This document shows, in pieces, positions 16,595 through 23,830 of a stretch of 58,242 nt of DNA. A program made the translations under genes and the position numbers. The DNA is taken from the NCBI RefSeq assembly GCF_003885105.1, contig NZ_QWZQ01000018.1, forward strand, positions 1-58,242, given 5' to 3'. Source of the DNA: Lactiplantibacillus garii. GTDB lineage: Bacteria; Bacillota; Bacilli; Lactobacillales; Lactobacillaceae. Numbering within the stretch: position 1 is the stretch's first letter; each line of letters begins with the position of its first letter. The notes below the pieces were generated by a model. It had not been told where the DNA came from. It saw only the letters and a program-made list of their open reading frames with translations, and ran no database searches.

Positions 16595-18067
16595 TTATTC
16601 TAGATACTTCTTCCAGTCCGGAACCTTCATGAACTGGGCCCGTTCAAACTGATCCTTCATATCAAACGGAACCGTCCCGTCAATCACGAGTTTGGAACTC
16701 ATTCCCCGGAACCGAATCGACTTCGGGTCGTATTCGGGCCGTTCGGACGGATCCAACGGGTGGTTGCGCATCCCGGATAAGACCATTAAGTCCTTGTCCG
16801 CTTGGAAACGGGTATTGATCGTCCAAATGACGTCGTTCATGTCAAAGATGTCCACGTCTTCGTCCACGAGGATCACGGTCTTTAATTCCTTAAAGGCGGA
16901 GAAGGCCAGTAACGCGGCTTGGCGTTGGATGCCTTCGTCGGCTTCGTTATCCTTGTGAATTTGCATGATGGTCATCAATTTCCCGCCACCAGCCGGTGGA
17001 TTATAAACGTTCAACACCTTACCCGGAATGGCGCGGTTAACAAGTTGCAAGATGCTGGCTTCGGTTGGAATACCGGCCATGCTAACGTGTTCTTCGGAGG
17101 GTCCAATCACACTTTGCATGATGGCGTTCTTCCGGTGGGTTACGGCCGTCACTTTAATGACTTGTAAGGCCGGGTTAGCGTCCCCATCGTAACCAGGAAA
17201 TTCTGGCATGGCTTTACCCGTGTGGGTGTTGATGTCTTCTTGAATGCGTTCGTTAGGCATGATGTAGCCTTCCAACGTGTATTCAGAACGGGCGATTGCC
17301 TTTTCATCCACGGTCAGCCCGTCAACCAACTGAACGGCCTGATTGCGGATGGCACCGGCAACCCCCAGTTCGTTATAACCAAACGGCGTGGTCGGTGGTT
17401 CAAAGGTCGCCCCAATGGTAACCGCGGGGTCCAAACCAATGTTGATCGTAATCGGCATTGGTTTATTCGCCTTTTCATACTCTTCCGCAAACGCGCCGAT
17501 GTGCCGACCACCAGGCATGATGTAAATACCTAACTTATCCTTATCTTCCAAAACCATCCGGTGAATCGTAACGTCGCTCTTGGATTTATCCATACTGGAC
17601 CCAAAGACGACCCCCACGGTAATGTAAGGACCGGCGTCAACCGGCGTATTGGTTGGTGCGGCCACTAACTTACGAATATCAAAGTCTTTATCAGTCGCTT
17701 TGTACACCACTTCGTGCGCCGGCGCGTCTTTTTCCGCTACCGTCACCGGTGCAACTGGGTTTGAAACGGAATCGTTTAAAAACTGACCTAACGTTTGGAA
17801 GTCGTGGTGAAACATTTTGCCGACCCGTCGCCGACTAGCCATCAACCCAATTAAGACCCGGGTATCCGGAAAACCTTTCACGTTATTAAACATCATTGCT
17901 GGACCTTCCTGAGTTGGCCGTTCAACGGTACCACCGGCACCAATGTAGCGGTAAACTCCCGCCAGTTCAGCTTCAGGATCAACTTGGACGTCGGTTTCGT
18001 GGTAACTCTTCGGATCATCTTTGATCTCATCGAGCACCCGCCGTAAGTCCCATGGTTGTTCTGCCAT
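16595..18067 (-). CDS. lpdC: Gallate decarboxylase, UbiD family catalytic subunit
   Basis: A 490-residue UbiD-type decarboxylase using prenylated FMN; it would convert gallate to pyrogallol (and protocatechuate to catechol). Length equals that of L. plantarum LpdC and long segments look the same (SSMDKSKSDVTIHRMV, GIYIMPGGRHIGAF, ITIGATFEPPTTPFGYNE, IGPSEEHVSMAGIPTEAS). The frame offers an ATG at 18076, but AAGGAG abuts it; the ATG at 18065-18067 (MAEQPWD) has the proper nine-base spacing. Good promoter and LysR-type operator upstream. The partner genes lpdB (UbiX prenyltransferase) and lpdD are absent from this window; in L. plantarum they lie far away. Confidence 0.93.
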   Translation of the reverse strand: MAEQPWDLRRVLDEIKDDPKSYHETDVQVDPEAELAGVYRYIGAGGTVERPTQEGPAMMFNNVKGFPDTRVLIGLMASRRRVGKMFHHDFQTLGQFLNDSVSNPVAPVTVAEKDAPAHEVVYKATDKDFDIRKLVAAPTNTPVDAGPYITVGVVFGSSMDKSKSDVTIHRMVLEDKDKLGIYIMPGGRHIGAFAEEYEKANKPMPITINIGLDPAVTIGATFEPPTTPFGYNELGVAGAIRNQAVQLVDGLTVDEKAIARSEYTLEGYIMPNERIQEDINTHTGKAMPEFPGYDGDANPALQVIKVTAVTHRKNAIMQSVIGPSEEHVSMAGIPTEASILQLVNRAIPGKVLNVYNPPAGGGKLMTIMQIHKDNEADEGIQRQAALLAFSAFKELKTVILVDEDVDIFDMNDVIWTINTRFQADKDLMVLSGMRNHPLDPSERPEYDPKSIRFRGMSSKLVIDGTVPFDMKDQFERAQFMKVPDWKKYLE

Positions 18068-18098
18068 AGCGTTCATCTCCTTATCAATTTACAAGTTC

Positions 18099-18127
18099 AT
18101 CATACGGCCAGCCGAAAGCGGGTTCAA
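18099..18127 (-). promoter_or_regulatory. lpdC promoter
   Basis: On the minus strand TTGAAC (18122-18127), 17-base spacer, TATGAT (18099-18104), 31 bases before the start codon. It has a LysR-type site just upstream. Confidence 0.75.
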
Positions 18128-18145
18128 TTCGAAAACGGCCGCTTT

Positions 18146-18166
18146 ATTATTCACCAACGGAATAAT
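18146..18166. promoter_or_regulatory. Probable TanR (LysR-type) operator at lpdC
   Basis: Perfect inverted repeat ATTATTC-N7-GAATAAT centred 29 bases upstream of the -35 element, i.e. near position -64, the usual recognition site of LysR activators; it contains the TTAT-N11-ATAA pattern. A similar site lies in the same place at tanB (25318-25338). Confidence 0.65.
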
Positions 18167-18173
18167 AGGCCAG

Positions 18174-18273
18174 TTATCCACTACTCACCGATAAAAGTGG
18201 ATAACTACTGCGTTATCTTCCTACCTATCCCCCTGTGGATAACTAAAAAGACGTTGTTCCGGATTTATCCACA
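18174..18273. promoter_or_regulatory. Cluster of four DnaA boxes
   Basis: TTATCCACT at 18174-18182 (plus), AGTGGATAA at 18196-18204 (minus box with the same last base), TGTGGATAA at 18234-18242 (consensus box on minus) and TTATCCACA at 18265-18273 (consensus on plus). Two perfect and two one-mismatch DnaA boxes in 100 bp are far above chance. No dnaA/dnaN genes are near, so this is not the usual origin; it may be a DnaA-binding or titration site. Confidence 0.65.
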
Positions 18274-18288
18274 CCGGTAACAACGTCC
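18250..18288 (-). terminator. Hairpin with a DnaA box in its loop, downstream of the 36-residue peptide gene
   Basis: GACGTTGTTCCGG / CCGGTAACAACGTC arms. It begins six bases beyond the stop of the peptide gene on the minus strand and is followed by TTTTTAGTT, so it fits a terminator; the loop holds the consensus DnaA box 18265-18273. Confidence 0.7.
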
Positions 18289-18293
18289 TCACT

Positions 18294-18404
18294 TTATTTT
18301 TTAATTAGCCGGCGTACTTGCCGGGCCCCCTGATACAACCCAACCATGACGGTAATCAAGCTTCCCGCCGTAACCGCGGTTTGAATTAATGGTTTAACGC
18401 GCAT
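18294..18404 (-). CDS. 36-residue cationic hydrophobic peptide
   Basis: Short ORF with an excellent ribosome site (AGGAGGGG, 7 bases before the ATG at 18402-18404), twelve bases after the stop of the immunity-like gene and before a terminator. The peptide has seven basic and no acidic residues: a short N-terminal MRVKP, a 20-residue hydrophobic segment (TAVTAGSLITVMVGLY) and a basic tail (RQVRRLIKK). It could be a membrane-bound partner of the immunity protein, a leaderless bacteriocin or a toxin-like peptide; I do not recognise it. Confidence 0.65.
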   Translation of the reverse strand: MRVKPLIQTAVTAGSLITVMVGLYQGARQVRRLIKK

Positions 18405-18416
18405 CGCACACCCCTC

Positions 18417-18710
18417 CTAACGAAAATCAGACGGATCAGTCACCGTCTCAGCACCAGCAGAACGCCGCCCTAACGCCAGCAGTTGACCCACCAGCAAGTT
18501 TTGGGTGGCCGTTAAATGTAGTCGGTTGGAAAATACCGTGTAAGTAATGTAATTCGCCAAGTGACTAATTAAGGGTCCCGCCTGTGCCTGATCAGCCAAT
18601 TGATGCTCCGCTAACAATAAGGCCCGGCGAATCTCCGGGTAGCCGCGCGCTTCAGTGCTCGCTAAATCCGTAATCAACGATCGAATAATCCCCCGTACTT
18701 CACAATTCAT
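18417..18710 (-). CDS. Enterocin A-type bacteriocin immunity protein
   Basis: 97 residues, all-helical, of the EntA_Immun type that protects cells from class IIa (pediocin-like) bacteriocins acting on the mannose PTS. The stretch QAGPLISHLANYITYTVFSN followed by RLHLTATQNLLVGQLLALGR lines up with the central part of enterocin A immunity protein as I remember it. Although the frame is open to 18770, I start at the ATG 18708-18710: GGGGTGAGG precedes it and the promoter at 18730-18758 lies inside the extension. No bacteriocin precursor with a double-glycine leader is nearby, so it is an orphan immunity gene. Confidence 0.75.
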   Translation of the reverse strand: MNCEVRGIIRSLITDLASTEARGYPEIRRALLLAEHQLADQAQAGPLISHLANYITYTVFSNRLHLTATQNLLVGQLLALGRRSAGAETVTDPSDFR

Positions 18711-18729
18711 TTCCCTCACCCCTAGTTTC

Positions 18730-18758
18730 AGTATACGGCTTTTCAAAGCCAAATTGAA
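18730..18758 (-). promoter_or_regulatory. Promoter of the immunity gene
   Basis: TTCAAT (18753-18758), 17-base spacer, TATACT (18730-18735) on the minus strand, giving a leader of only about a dozen bases. Confidence 0.65.
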
Positions 18759-18816
18759 TGCCCGTTTCACAAGCCGACAATTAAGTGTAGACTATTAATC
18801 TAGGGGGGAATATAAT

Positions 18817-19116
18817 ATGTCAAAAACAACGGATCAACAACAAGCAGCGGTCCTATTACAAGCCATTAGTACGGCCTACCAGGACCCCCAGGTTCAGGGG
18901 GACCCGGATTTAAGCGCGCTACTGGTCAAAAATTCCAAGCGGTTAAGTAACGGCGGCGACTACCACAAGGCGGCCGCGGACTTAAACCAAGGGTTACGCT
19001 ACTGGGGGATGGCCCACTTATACGGTCCTAAAGCTTTAAACGCCCTGTATCAGGCTACCATTGACGGGACCCGCGGACGGGCGTACCAGCGCCAGCCCAC
19101 CGGGTTTGATAACTAA
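18817..19116 (+). CDS. Small helical protein, possibly a second bacteriocin immunity protein
   Basis: 99 residues starting MSKTTDQQQAAVLLQAI with a strong ribosome site (AGGGGGG). It is mostly helical, soluble and has no membrane segment. Size, helix pattern and position, divergent from the enterocin A-type gene, recall pediocin-type immunity proteins, but I see no decisive motif, so the role is a guess. It is followed by a strong terminator. Confidence 0.6.
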   Translation: MSKTTDQQQAAVLLQAISTAYQDPQVQGDPDLSALLVKNSKRLSNGGDYHKAAADLNQGLRYWGMAHLYGPKALNALYQATIDGTRGRAYQRQPTGFDN

Positions 19117-19153
19117 ATAATGCGCTTGAAATCAGCATCTGAAGTTAAACCTT

Positions 19154-19199
19154 AAAGAGAGCGGGTAACGTAATCGTGATTGCGTTACCCGCTCTCTTT
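19154..19199 (+). terminator. Strong bidirectional terminator
   Basis: AAAGAGAGCGGGTAACG, 12-base loop, CGTTACCCGCTCTCTTT: perfect 17-bp stem, between convergent genes ending at 19116 and 19252. Confidence 0.92.
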
Positions 19200-19251
19200 A
19201 ATTATTAGGTAATGGTGCCAAAGCGCGCCCAAAGTCAGCTGAGCTCACACT

Positions 19252-20445
19252 CTAATTCACCTTAACACCGTGTTGGTAAACGCCCTTGTCCGTTTGTTGG
19301 ACCGCCTTAACGTCCGCCGTGGGGTCGGCGTCTAGAACTAAGAAATCCGCGAACTTCCCGGTTTCCAGTGAACCGTAATCCTGATCAATATGTAATAACT
19401 TTGCACTGTTCCGTGACGCTGCAAATAGCGCTTGGTAATTAGTCGCACCAACCTGTGTCAGCAACTGAAGTTCAACCGGAGTATCCTTAAAACCGTTAAA
19501 CGGCGTGCCGGCATCGGTCCCAAACGAGATTTTGACACCACCCCGGATGGCCGCTGCGATCCGCTTAAAGTAAATCTTCAAGGAGGCCGCACCCTTGTCG
19601 ATCATGTATTGTGGTAACTTTCCCTTACCATAAGTTGGAATCGTGTAACCCGCAATTAACGTTGGCGTTAAATAGATGCCCTTTTCAGCCATTAATTGGA
19701 TGTCTTCGTCACGAATAAACGACCCGTGTTCAACCGAATCCACCCCGCCCAGGATGGCTAGGTGAATACCGTCGGCCCCCTCCGCGTGGGCCGCCACCGT
19801 CATGTGCTTGGAATGGGCTTCGGCGACCGCCGTTTTGATTTCATCGAGGCTCAACTCGGTATCGTCAACTTGGTCGGTCGCCGACATAACGCCCCCCGTT
19901 GCCATTAACTTAATATTTTTCGCGCCGTATTTAAAAGCGTGCCGCACCGCCTTACGCATTTCATCGGGGGAATCGGTCAAATGACCCCAAGTAGTATTAC
20001 CGCTCCAACCCTCGGTAAAGTCGCCGTGGCCGCCCGTGATCGACATGGGCCGGCCAGACGCAATGATTTGGGGACTTGGAAACTTAGCCCCCTCGGCCCG
20101 CAGCCGGGCCAACTTAATGTCCACGTCAAACGCGCAACCACAGTCCCGGATACTCGTCACACCGGCGTGGAGCAATTCCTTTAAATTATTTAACGCCGTG
20201 TAGGTGACTTCCGCTTCGGACAAATAGGTCAGCTTATTGGTTTGCGGGTTCATCATCATGTGCGTGTGGGCATTGATCAAACCGGGCATCACGTACTTGC
20301 CGCTCAAATCCACGGTGTGATCCGCATCCCCGGTATCCGCGACCAAGCGACCGGTCGCATTATCAACGACAAAGCTGGCGTTCGGTTGTAACTTTGCTTC
20401 GTGACCATCAAACAAACTAAAATTTTGGTACTTGGTTTTACTCAT
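19252..20445 (-). CDS. Metal-dependent amidohydrolase (imidazolonepropionase-like)
   Basis: A 397-residue amidohydrolase-superfamily enzyme. Metal ligands can be followed: His60 and His62 in NAHTH, the carbamylated-Lys position in NIKLMATGG, His in VAAHAEG and VEHGS, and Asp in FGTDAGTP. The superfamily hydrolyses cyclic amides or dipeptide-like bonds (imidazolonepropionase, prolidase-like); the substrate here is unknown. AAAGGA precedes the ATG. The upstream neighbour on the same strand is an EIIC-like permease, and both lie inside the tannin locus, so a role in uptake and hydrolysis of a related plant compound is possible but unproven. Confidence 0.85.
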   Translation of the reverse strand: MSKTKYQNFSLFDGHEAKLQPNASFVVDNATGRLVADTGDADHTVDLSGKYVMPGLINAHTHMMMNPQTNKLTYLSEAEVTYTALNNLKELLHAGVTSIRDCGCAFDVDIKLARLRAEGAKFPSPQIIASGRPMSITGGHGDFTEGWSGNTTWGHLTDSPDEMRKAVRHAFKYGAKNIKLMATGGVMSATDQVDDTELSLDEIKTAVAEAHSKHMTVAAHAEGADGIHLAILGGVDSVEHGSFIRDEDIQLMAEKGIYLTPTLIAGYTIPTYGKGKLPQYMIDKGAASLKIYFKRIAAAIRGGVKISFGTDAGTPFNGFKDTPVELQLLTQVGATNYQALFAASRNSAKLLHIDQDYGSLETGKFADFLVLDADPTADVKAVQQTDKGVYQHGVKVN

Positions 20446-20474
20446 CTTACCAATTCCTTTCTGTGAATAAAACC

Positions 20475-20503
20475 ATCCTAGTTCGTCGATTGCTTGGTTT
20501 CAA
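20475..20503 (-). promoter_or_regulatory. Promoter of the amidohydrolase gene
   Basis: TTGAAA (20498-20503), 17-base spacer, TAGGAT (20475-20480), minus strand. Confidence 0.6.
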
Positions 20504-20571
20504 CGCTCACTAGTTGATAAGCACACTGTCAAATTTAACTCGTCGTCACCATCACCGAACCCGTTCAAACT

Positions 20572-20649
20572 AAAACTGGCGGTGATTTCCAATTCAGGAA
20601 TCATCGCCAGTTTTCCGTTAACGTTCACCATCTAAACGTTGCGGGCCCA
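20572..20649 (-). repeat. Dispersed intergenic repeat, copy 2, with terminator hairpin
   Basis: The hairpin AAAACTGGCGGTGATTTCC / GGAATCATCGCCAGTTTT (20572-20614) ends the EIIC-like gene transcript (stop at 20659). Read on the minus strand, the block GTGGGC, GTTTAG, GTGAACGTTAACG, AAACTGGCGATGATTCCTG follows the order seen at 38249-38320. Confidence 0.7.
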
Positions 20650-20658
20650 CACTTTAAT

Positions 20659-21750
20659 TTAAACAATTTCCAACTGGAGCTGTTGGGATTCTACCCACTT
20701 GGCTGCCAGTAATACCCTGTACAAAACAATCGAGATCACGGCCGGAATGACCACCCCGGTGACCACGTAAACCATGAACGTGTTCATATTGGTCGAAGCC
20801 AGCGTAATCGGGGCAATTAACGAATTCAACCCTAACCCGGCTAACTTATAACTCGTTGAGAAGTGGAATACCAGGGTCGCAATCGGTGCCGCGACGATGG
20901 CCGCCACCATTGGCGGAATCGCTAAGCGCGGATTAACTAACAGGTTCGGGAACTGAACCTTGGGTGTGATGATTCCCTGCGCAATGTTTGCTCCCAAGTT
21001 GTTTTGGCGAAACGACATGATCGTAAAACCGACAAACTGGGCGGTTGTTCCAATCAGTGCCGCACCGGAAGAAACCGGATCAAGCATGACCGCAACCGCC
21101 AAGGCGGCCGACGATGCCGGGGTCATCAGGAATAGTGCCCAGGCTAAGGAAACCGCCATCGACCCGATCAACGGGTTGACCTTCATCGAAGTGGCAATGA
21201 ACTGACTGAGCCAAACCAGTGCCGGCGTGGTGACGGCGGCTAATCCGAGTCCCACGACCGAACCGACAAAGGTCGCGGCTAACGGGACCAGCATCATGTC
21301 CAACGGGGTTTTACCCGTCAGGTAGTTCCCAACTAGGACGGCCACTAACCCGGCGGCGACCGCTGAAATCGGTTGGCCGGTCGTAAAGATGGAACTTTGC
21401 GCCGCTTGGGCCAGCGTATGGCCCGTGGCGGTCACCCCGTTAGTTGCCGACTGCGAAAAGAAGACCGCGTTAGCGCCAATCGTTGAGGAGATCATGGCAC
21501 TAAAAGTCACCAGCGTGTTACTGTTCAGCATCGTCGCAATGGCGACCCCGAACGCCGGTCCCAGTAAAACTTGGGCAATTGCCCCGACCTGGTATAGCGC
21601 TTGCCAGTGTAAAAAATTGGCGAACGATTGCAATAATAGCCCAATTCCTAAACAAACTAGAATGGCGTTAGAAACCCCCGCGGATACCTTGTAAACGTAA
21701 TCCATGGTCGTCATCTTATGTGTCGCATCTGCTGCGTTAGTTGTTTCCAT
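20659..21750 (-). CDS. PTS EIIC-like integral membrane permease (PTS_EIIC_2 type)
   Basis: A 363-residue membrane protein with about ten hydrophobic segments, rich in Gly/Ala, of the stand-alone EIIC-like family (ending of the type STNMNTFMVYVVTGVVIPA). No EIIA or EIIB domain with His or Cys phosphorylation sites is present, and no such gene is nearby, so it may transport without the PTS cascade or borrow components. GGAGG lies seven bases before the ATG. It precedes the amidohydrolase on the same strand, although separate promoters and a terminator hairpin lie between them. Confidence 0.75.
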   Translation of the reverse strand: METTNAADATHKMTTMDYVYKVSAGVSNAILVCLGIGLLLQSFANFLHWQALYQVGAIAQVLLGPAFGVAIATMLNSNTLVTFSAMISSTIGANAVFFSQSATNGVTATGHTLAQAAQSSIFTTGQPISAVAAGLVAVLVGNYLTGKTPLDMMLVPLAATFVGSVVGLGLAAVTTPALVWLSQFIATSMKVNPLIGSMAVSLAWALFLMTPASSAALAVAVMLDPVSSGAALIGTTAQFVGFTIMSFRQNNLGANIAQGIITPKVQFPNLLVNPRLAIPPMVAAIVAAPIATLVFHFSTSYKLAGLGLNSLIAPITLASTNMNTFMVYVVTGVVIPAVISIVLYRVLLAAKWVESQQLQLEIV

Positions 21751-21809
21751 ATGTAAGCCTCCGTTTTAATTAATAAAAATTAGATGAGAAATATGTGAGA
21801 ATGGTTCTT

Positions 21810-21838
21810 ATTTTGCCATTAGTCATGAAAACTGTCAA
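21810..21838 (-). promoter_or_regulatory. Promoter of the EIIC-like gene
   Basis: Perfect -35 TTGACA (21833-21838), 17-base spacer, CAAAAT (21810-21815) on the minus strand. Confidence 0.6.
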
Positions 21839-21950
21839 TTGAATTTTCATAATTGGTTTAATTACTTTAAATTTTAAAGTTGCCGCGGCCACGGTGGGAC
21901 TCACCCCAAGGTCAAACTAACGAAACTTAAGTCCCGGCCCCGTTAGACAC

Positions 21951-21987
21951 AAAAATCACGTGGTGTTTCGTTCCACCACGTGATTTT
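21951..21987 (-). terminator. Terminator of the serine-rich adhesin gene
   Basis: AAAATCACGTGGTG, 7-base loop, CCACCACGTGATTTT, 22 bases after the adhesin stop codon. Confidence 0.88.
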
Positions 21988-22009
21988 AACTTTAACGATT
22001 TAAATTTGA

Positions 22010-23728
22010 TTACGCCCAGTGACGAATCAGGGCGCCGCCACCGAGGGTCAAAACGGCTAACAAAATTCCCACGGAACGAAGGGCGTGACCGTCCACTTGC
22101 GACTCGTTCGTTTGGGGTAATTCTGCACGGTTCTGGCTCGCAGGAGTTGCAGCGTTTGACTGTAGCACGGTCGTTTTGGCACTGGACTTCTTCGTGTCCG
22201 GTGTTGAAGTTGCCCGTACGGGGGCCGCTGAAGCCTGACTAGTTGCGCTTTGTGAATTGGAACTGGTAAAGACGCTGGAGGCCGTGCTCGTAAACTTCGA
22301 CGAACTGTTGGCGTCCGGAGCCTTAGTCCCCGCTTCGTAGTTTTCATCAAACCCGGCGTCTACGTCAACCGTCCCGGTATCTTCGTCCACGTCCGGATTA
22401 GGATCAGTGTTGTCATCCGGATCATCGGGTTTGGTAACGTTACCCGTTGTATCAGTCCCACCGTTTGGCTGTGAGCTGCTGTTCGAGTTTTCACTGGATT
22501 GACCAGTATCGCTTGAAGAACTAGTGGCCTGGTTATCCGAACTGGTCGAACTCGAGCTGGTGGAACTGTCCACGCTGGACGAATCTGATGAACTCGAAAT
22601 TGCCGAACTGGAGCTCGATGAATCTGATGAACTCGAAATTACTGAACTGGAGCTCGATGAACTTGATGAGCTCGAAATTACCGAACTGGAGCTCGATGAA
22701 CTTGATGAACTCGAAATTACCGAACTGGAGCTCGATGAACTTGATGAACTCGAACTAGAAATGGCGTTACCATTTCCCGAGCCCGAATTGTTACTCTTAT
22801 CGTAGACCTTACCGTTAGCCGCTTCTTGGTTACGTTCACCACTAGTGCCGCCACCCCATTCCATGATGGCCTTGTTCTTGAAATGGTAGTCCGTATTCAT
22901 TAATTCTGGTTCCGTTACCTTAGTGTAGTAGTCAATCACAATTAGGTTACTTACAGTGTCGTTGAAGTCGAGGTTAAACCCGTTATCGGTGTACTTAACG
23001 TTGTAAGCATCTTCACTAAGTTGGTCGCGCCGTTTATACGACGTTGATGTTGACCACTCACCGTTATAAACCTGAATCCCCTCGATCATTTCCTGTTTGT
23101 CACCAATCGTATCGGCAATCGACAAATTATGTAACTCAAGCTGTTGCCGGTTCACTAAAATCGTCCACTTAATGCGACCGTTCTCGTGGTCCATCGTTCC
23201 CTTCTTTGAAAGGTTGGCTTCATCCTTCACGATGTTAATGTCGGAAGTACTCTGTTGGCCGTTTTCCAAATTAAAAATAACTTTCTTTTCGCCAGTATCC
23301 TCACCACGATACTTAGTTGACAAGTTTAAGCGAATTTCGGTATTGGTCTTACCTTCAATGTGCTCATTCATGGTTAAGACGACCTTGCCATCCGTTGTGA
23401 CTTTCCCGGTACCGATGACTTCACCAGTGTCTTCGTCCGTTACGTCAAAAACGTCGCCAACGGCTTTAGCCCGTAAGTTTTCCGGTAAATCAACGGTGAC
23501 CGTGTCACCCGCGTGCAACGCCGTATTGCCAAACGCCAAGTTATATTCAATTTGAATCGTATCGGCGTGCTTAAAATCGGGCCCGTTAAAAACGGAAGCG
23601 GCCGTGGTGTAATCCTTCGCATCGTAGTTAGTGGCTGCCTTAGCCGGTATTGCTTGACTAAATAGTAATAATAAAGCAAAACTAACTAACCCCAATAACC
23701 AGTAGAAGCTACGTTTACCTAATTTCAA
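22010..23728 (-). CDS. Serine-repeat LPXTG adhesin with Cna-like ligand-binding domain
   Basis: A 572-residue cell-wall protein. I start at the TTG 23726-23728, seven bases after AAGGAGGAG; upstream codons lie across the promoter. Signal peptide about 1-32 (ends AKA), then an adhesive region (about 33-300) of the Cna/SdrG collagen- or fibrinogen-binding fold (VFNGPDF, LAFGNTALHAGDTVTVDLPE, FNLENGQQS), a serine-rich stalk with 13-residue repeats (about 320-390), an Asp/Thr-rich part and the sortase motif LPQTN (about 537) with membrane segment. It lies directly behind tanB but has its own promoter. Serine stretches are likely glycosylation targets. Confidence 0.88.
   Translation of the reverse strand: MKLGKRSFYWLLGLVSFALLLLFSQAIPAKAATNYDAKDYTTAASVFNGPDFKHADTIQIEYNLAFGNTALHAGDTVTVDLPENLRAKAVGDVFDVTDEDTGEVIGTGKVTTDGKVVLTMNEHIEGKTNTEIRLNLSTKYRGEDTGEKKVIFNLENGQQSTSDINIVKDEANLSKKGTMDHENGRIKWTILVNRQQLELHNLSIADTIGDKQEMIEGIQVYNGEWSTSTSYKRRDQLSEDAYNVKYTDNGFNLDFNDTVSNLIVIDYYTKVTEPELMNTDYHFKNKAIMEWGGGTSGERNQEAANGKVYDKSNNSGSGNGNAISSSSSSSSSSSSSVISSSSSSSSSSSVISSSSSSSSSSSVISSSSDSSSSSSAISSSSDSSSVDSSTSSSSTSSDNQATSSSSDTGQSSENSNSSSQPNGGTDTTGNVTKPDDPDDNTDPNPDVDEDTGTVDVDAGFDENYEAGTKAPDANSSSKFTSTASSVFTSSNSQSATSQASAAPVRATSTPDTKKSSAKTTVLQSNAATPASQNRAELPQTNESQVDGHALRSVGILLAVLTLGGGALIRHWA
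22570..22765 (-). repeat. 39-bp tandem repeat coding for VIS(S)n units
   Basis: About four to five copies of a 39-base unit, the later ones almost identical, coding for VI followed by eleven Ser, with Asp and Ala variants at the C-terminal end. The serine codons alternate AGC/AGT/TCA/TCG in a fixed order within each unit, so the copies arose by duplication. Likely length-variable between strains. Confidence 0.85.
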
Positions 23729-23762
23729 TCTAAAACTCCTCCTTAGTGTCCATCTAAAGAAG

Positions 23763-23790
23763 AGTATACGCTTGCCATTGGCGTTTTCAA
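23763..23790 (-). promoter_or_regulatory. Promoter of the adhesin gene
   Basis: TTGAAA (23785-23790), 16-base spacer, TATACT (23763-23768), about 35 bases before the TTG start. Confidence 0.72.
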
Positions 23791-23830
23791 CATACTTTGT
23801 GAAATACTGGATAATTAGGTTTAACAAAAT

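Noticed and set aside
18174-18273. Chromosomal replication origin
   Set aside because: No dnaA, dnaN, rpmH or gyr genes nearby and no AT-rich unwinding element identified; only the DnaA boxes are supported.
18711-18770. N-terminal extension of the immunity protein
   Set aside because: The promoter (18730-18758) lies within it, and the ATG at 18710 has a good ribosome site.
22570-22765. Regular 39-bp repeats as a CRISPR-like array
   Set aside because: Units are contiguous, coding, and have no unique spacers.
22524-22805. 93-codon Leu/Glu-rich frame on the plus strand
   Set aside because: Antisense of the serine repeats; the pattern is a mirror of the 39-bp repeat.
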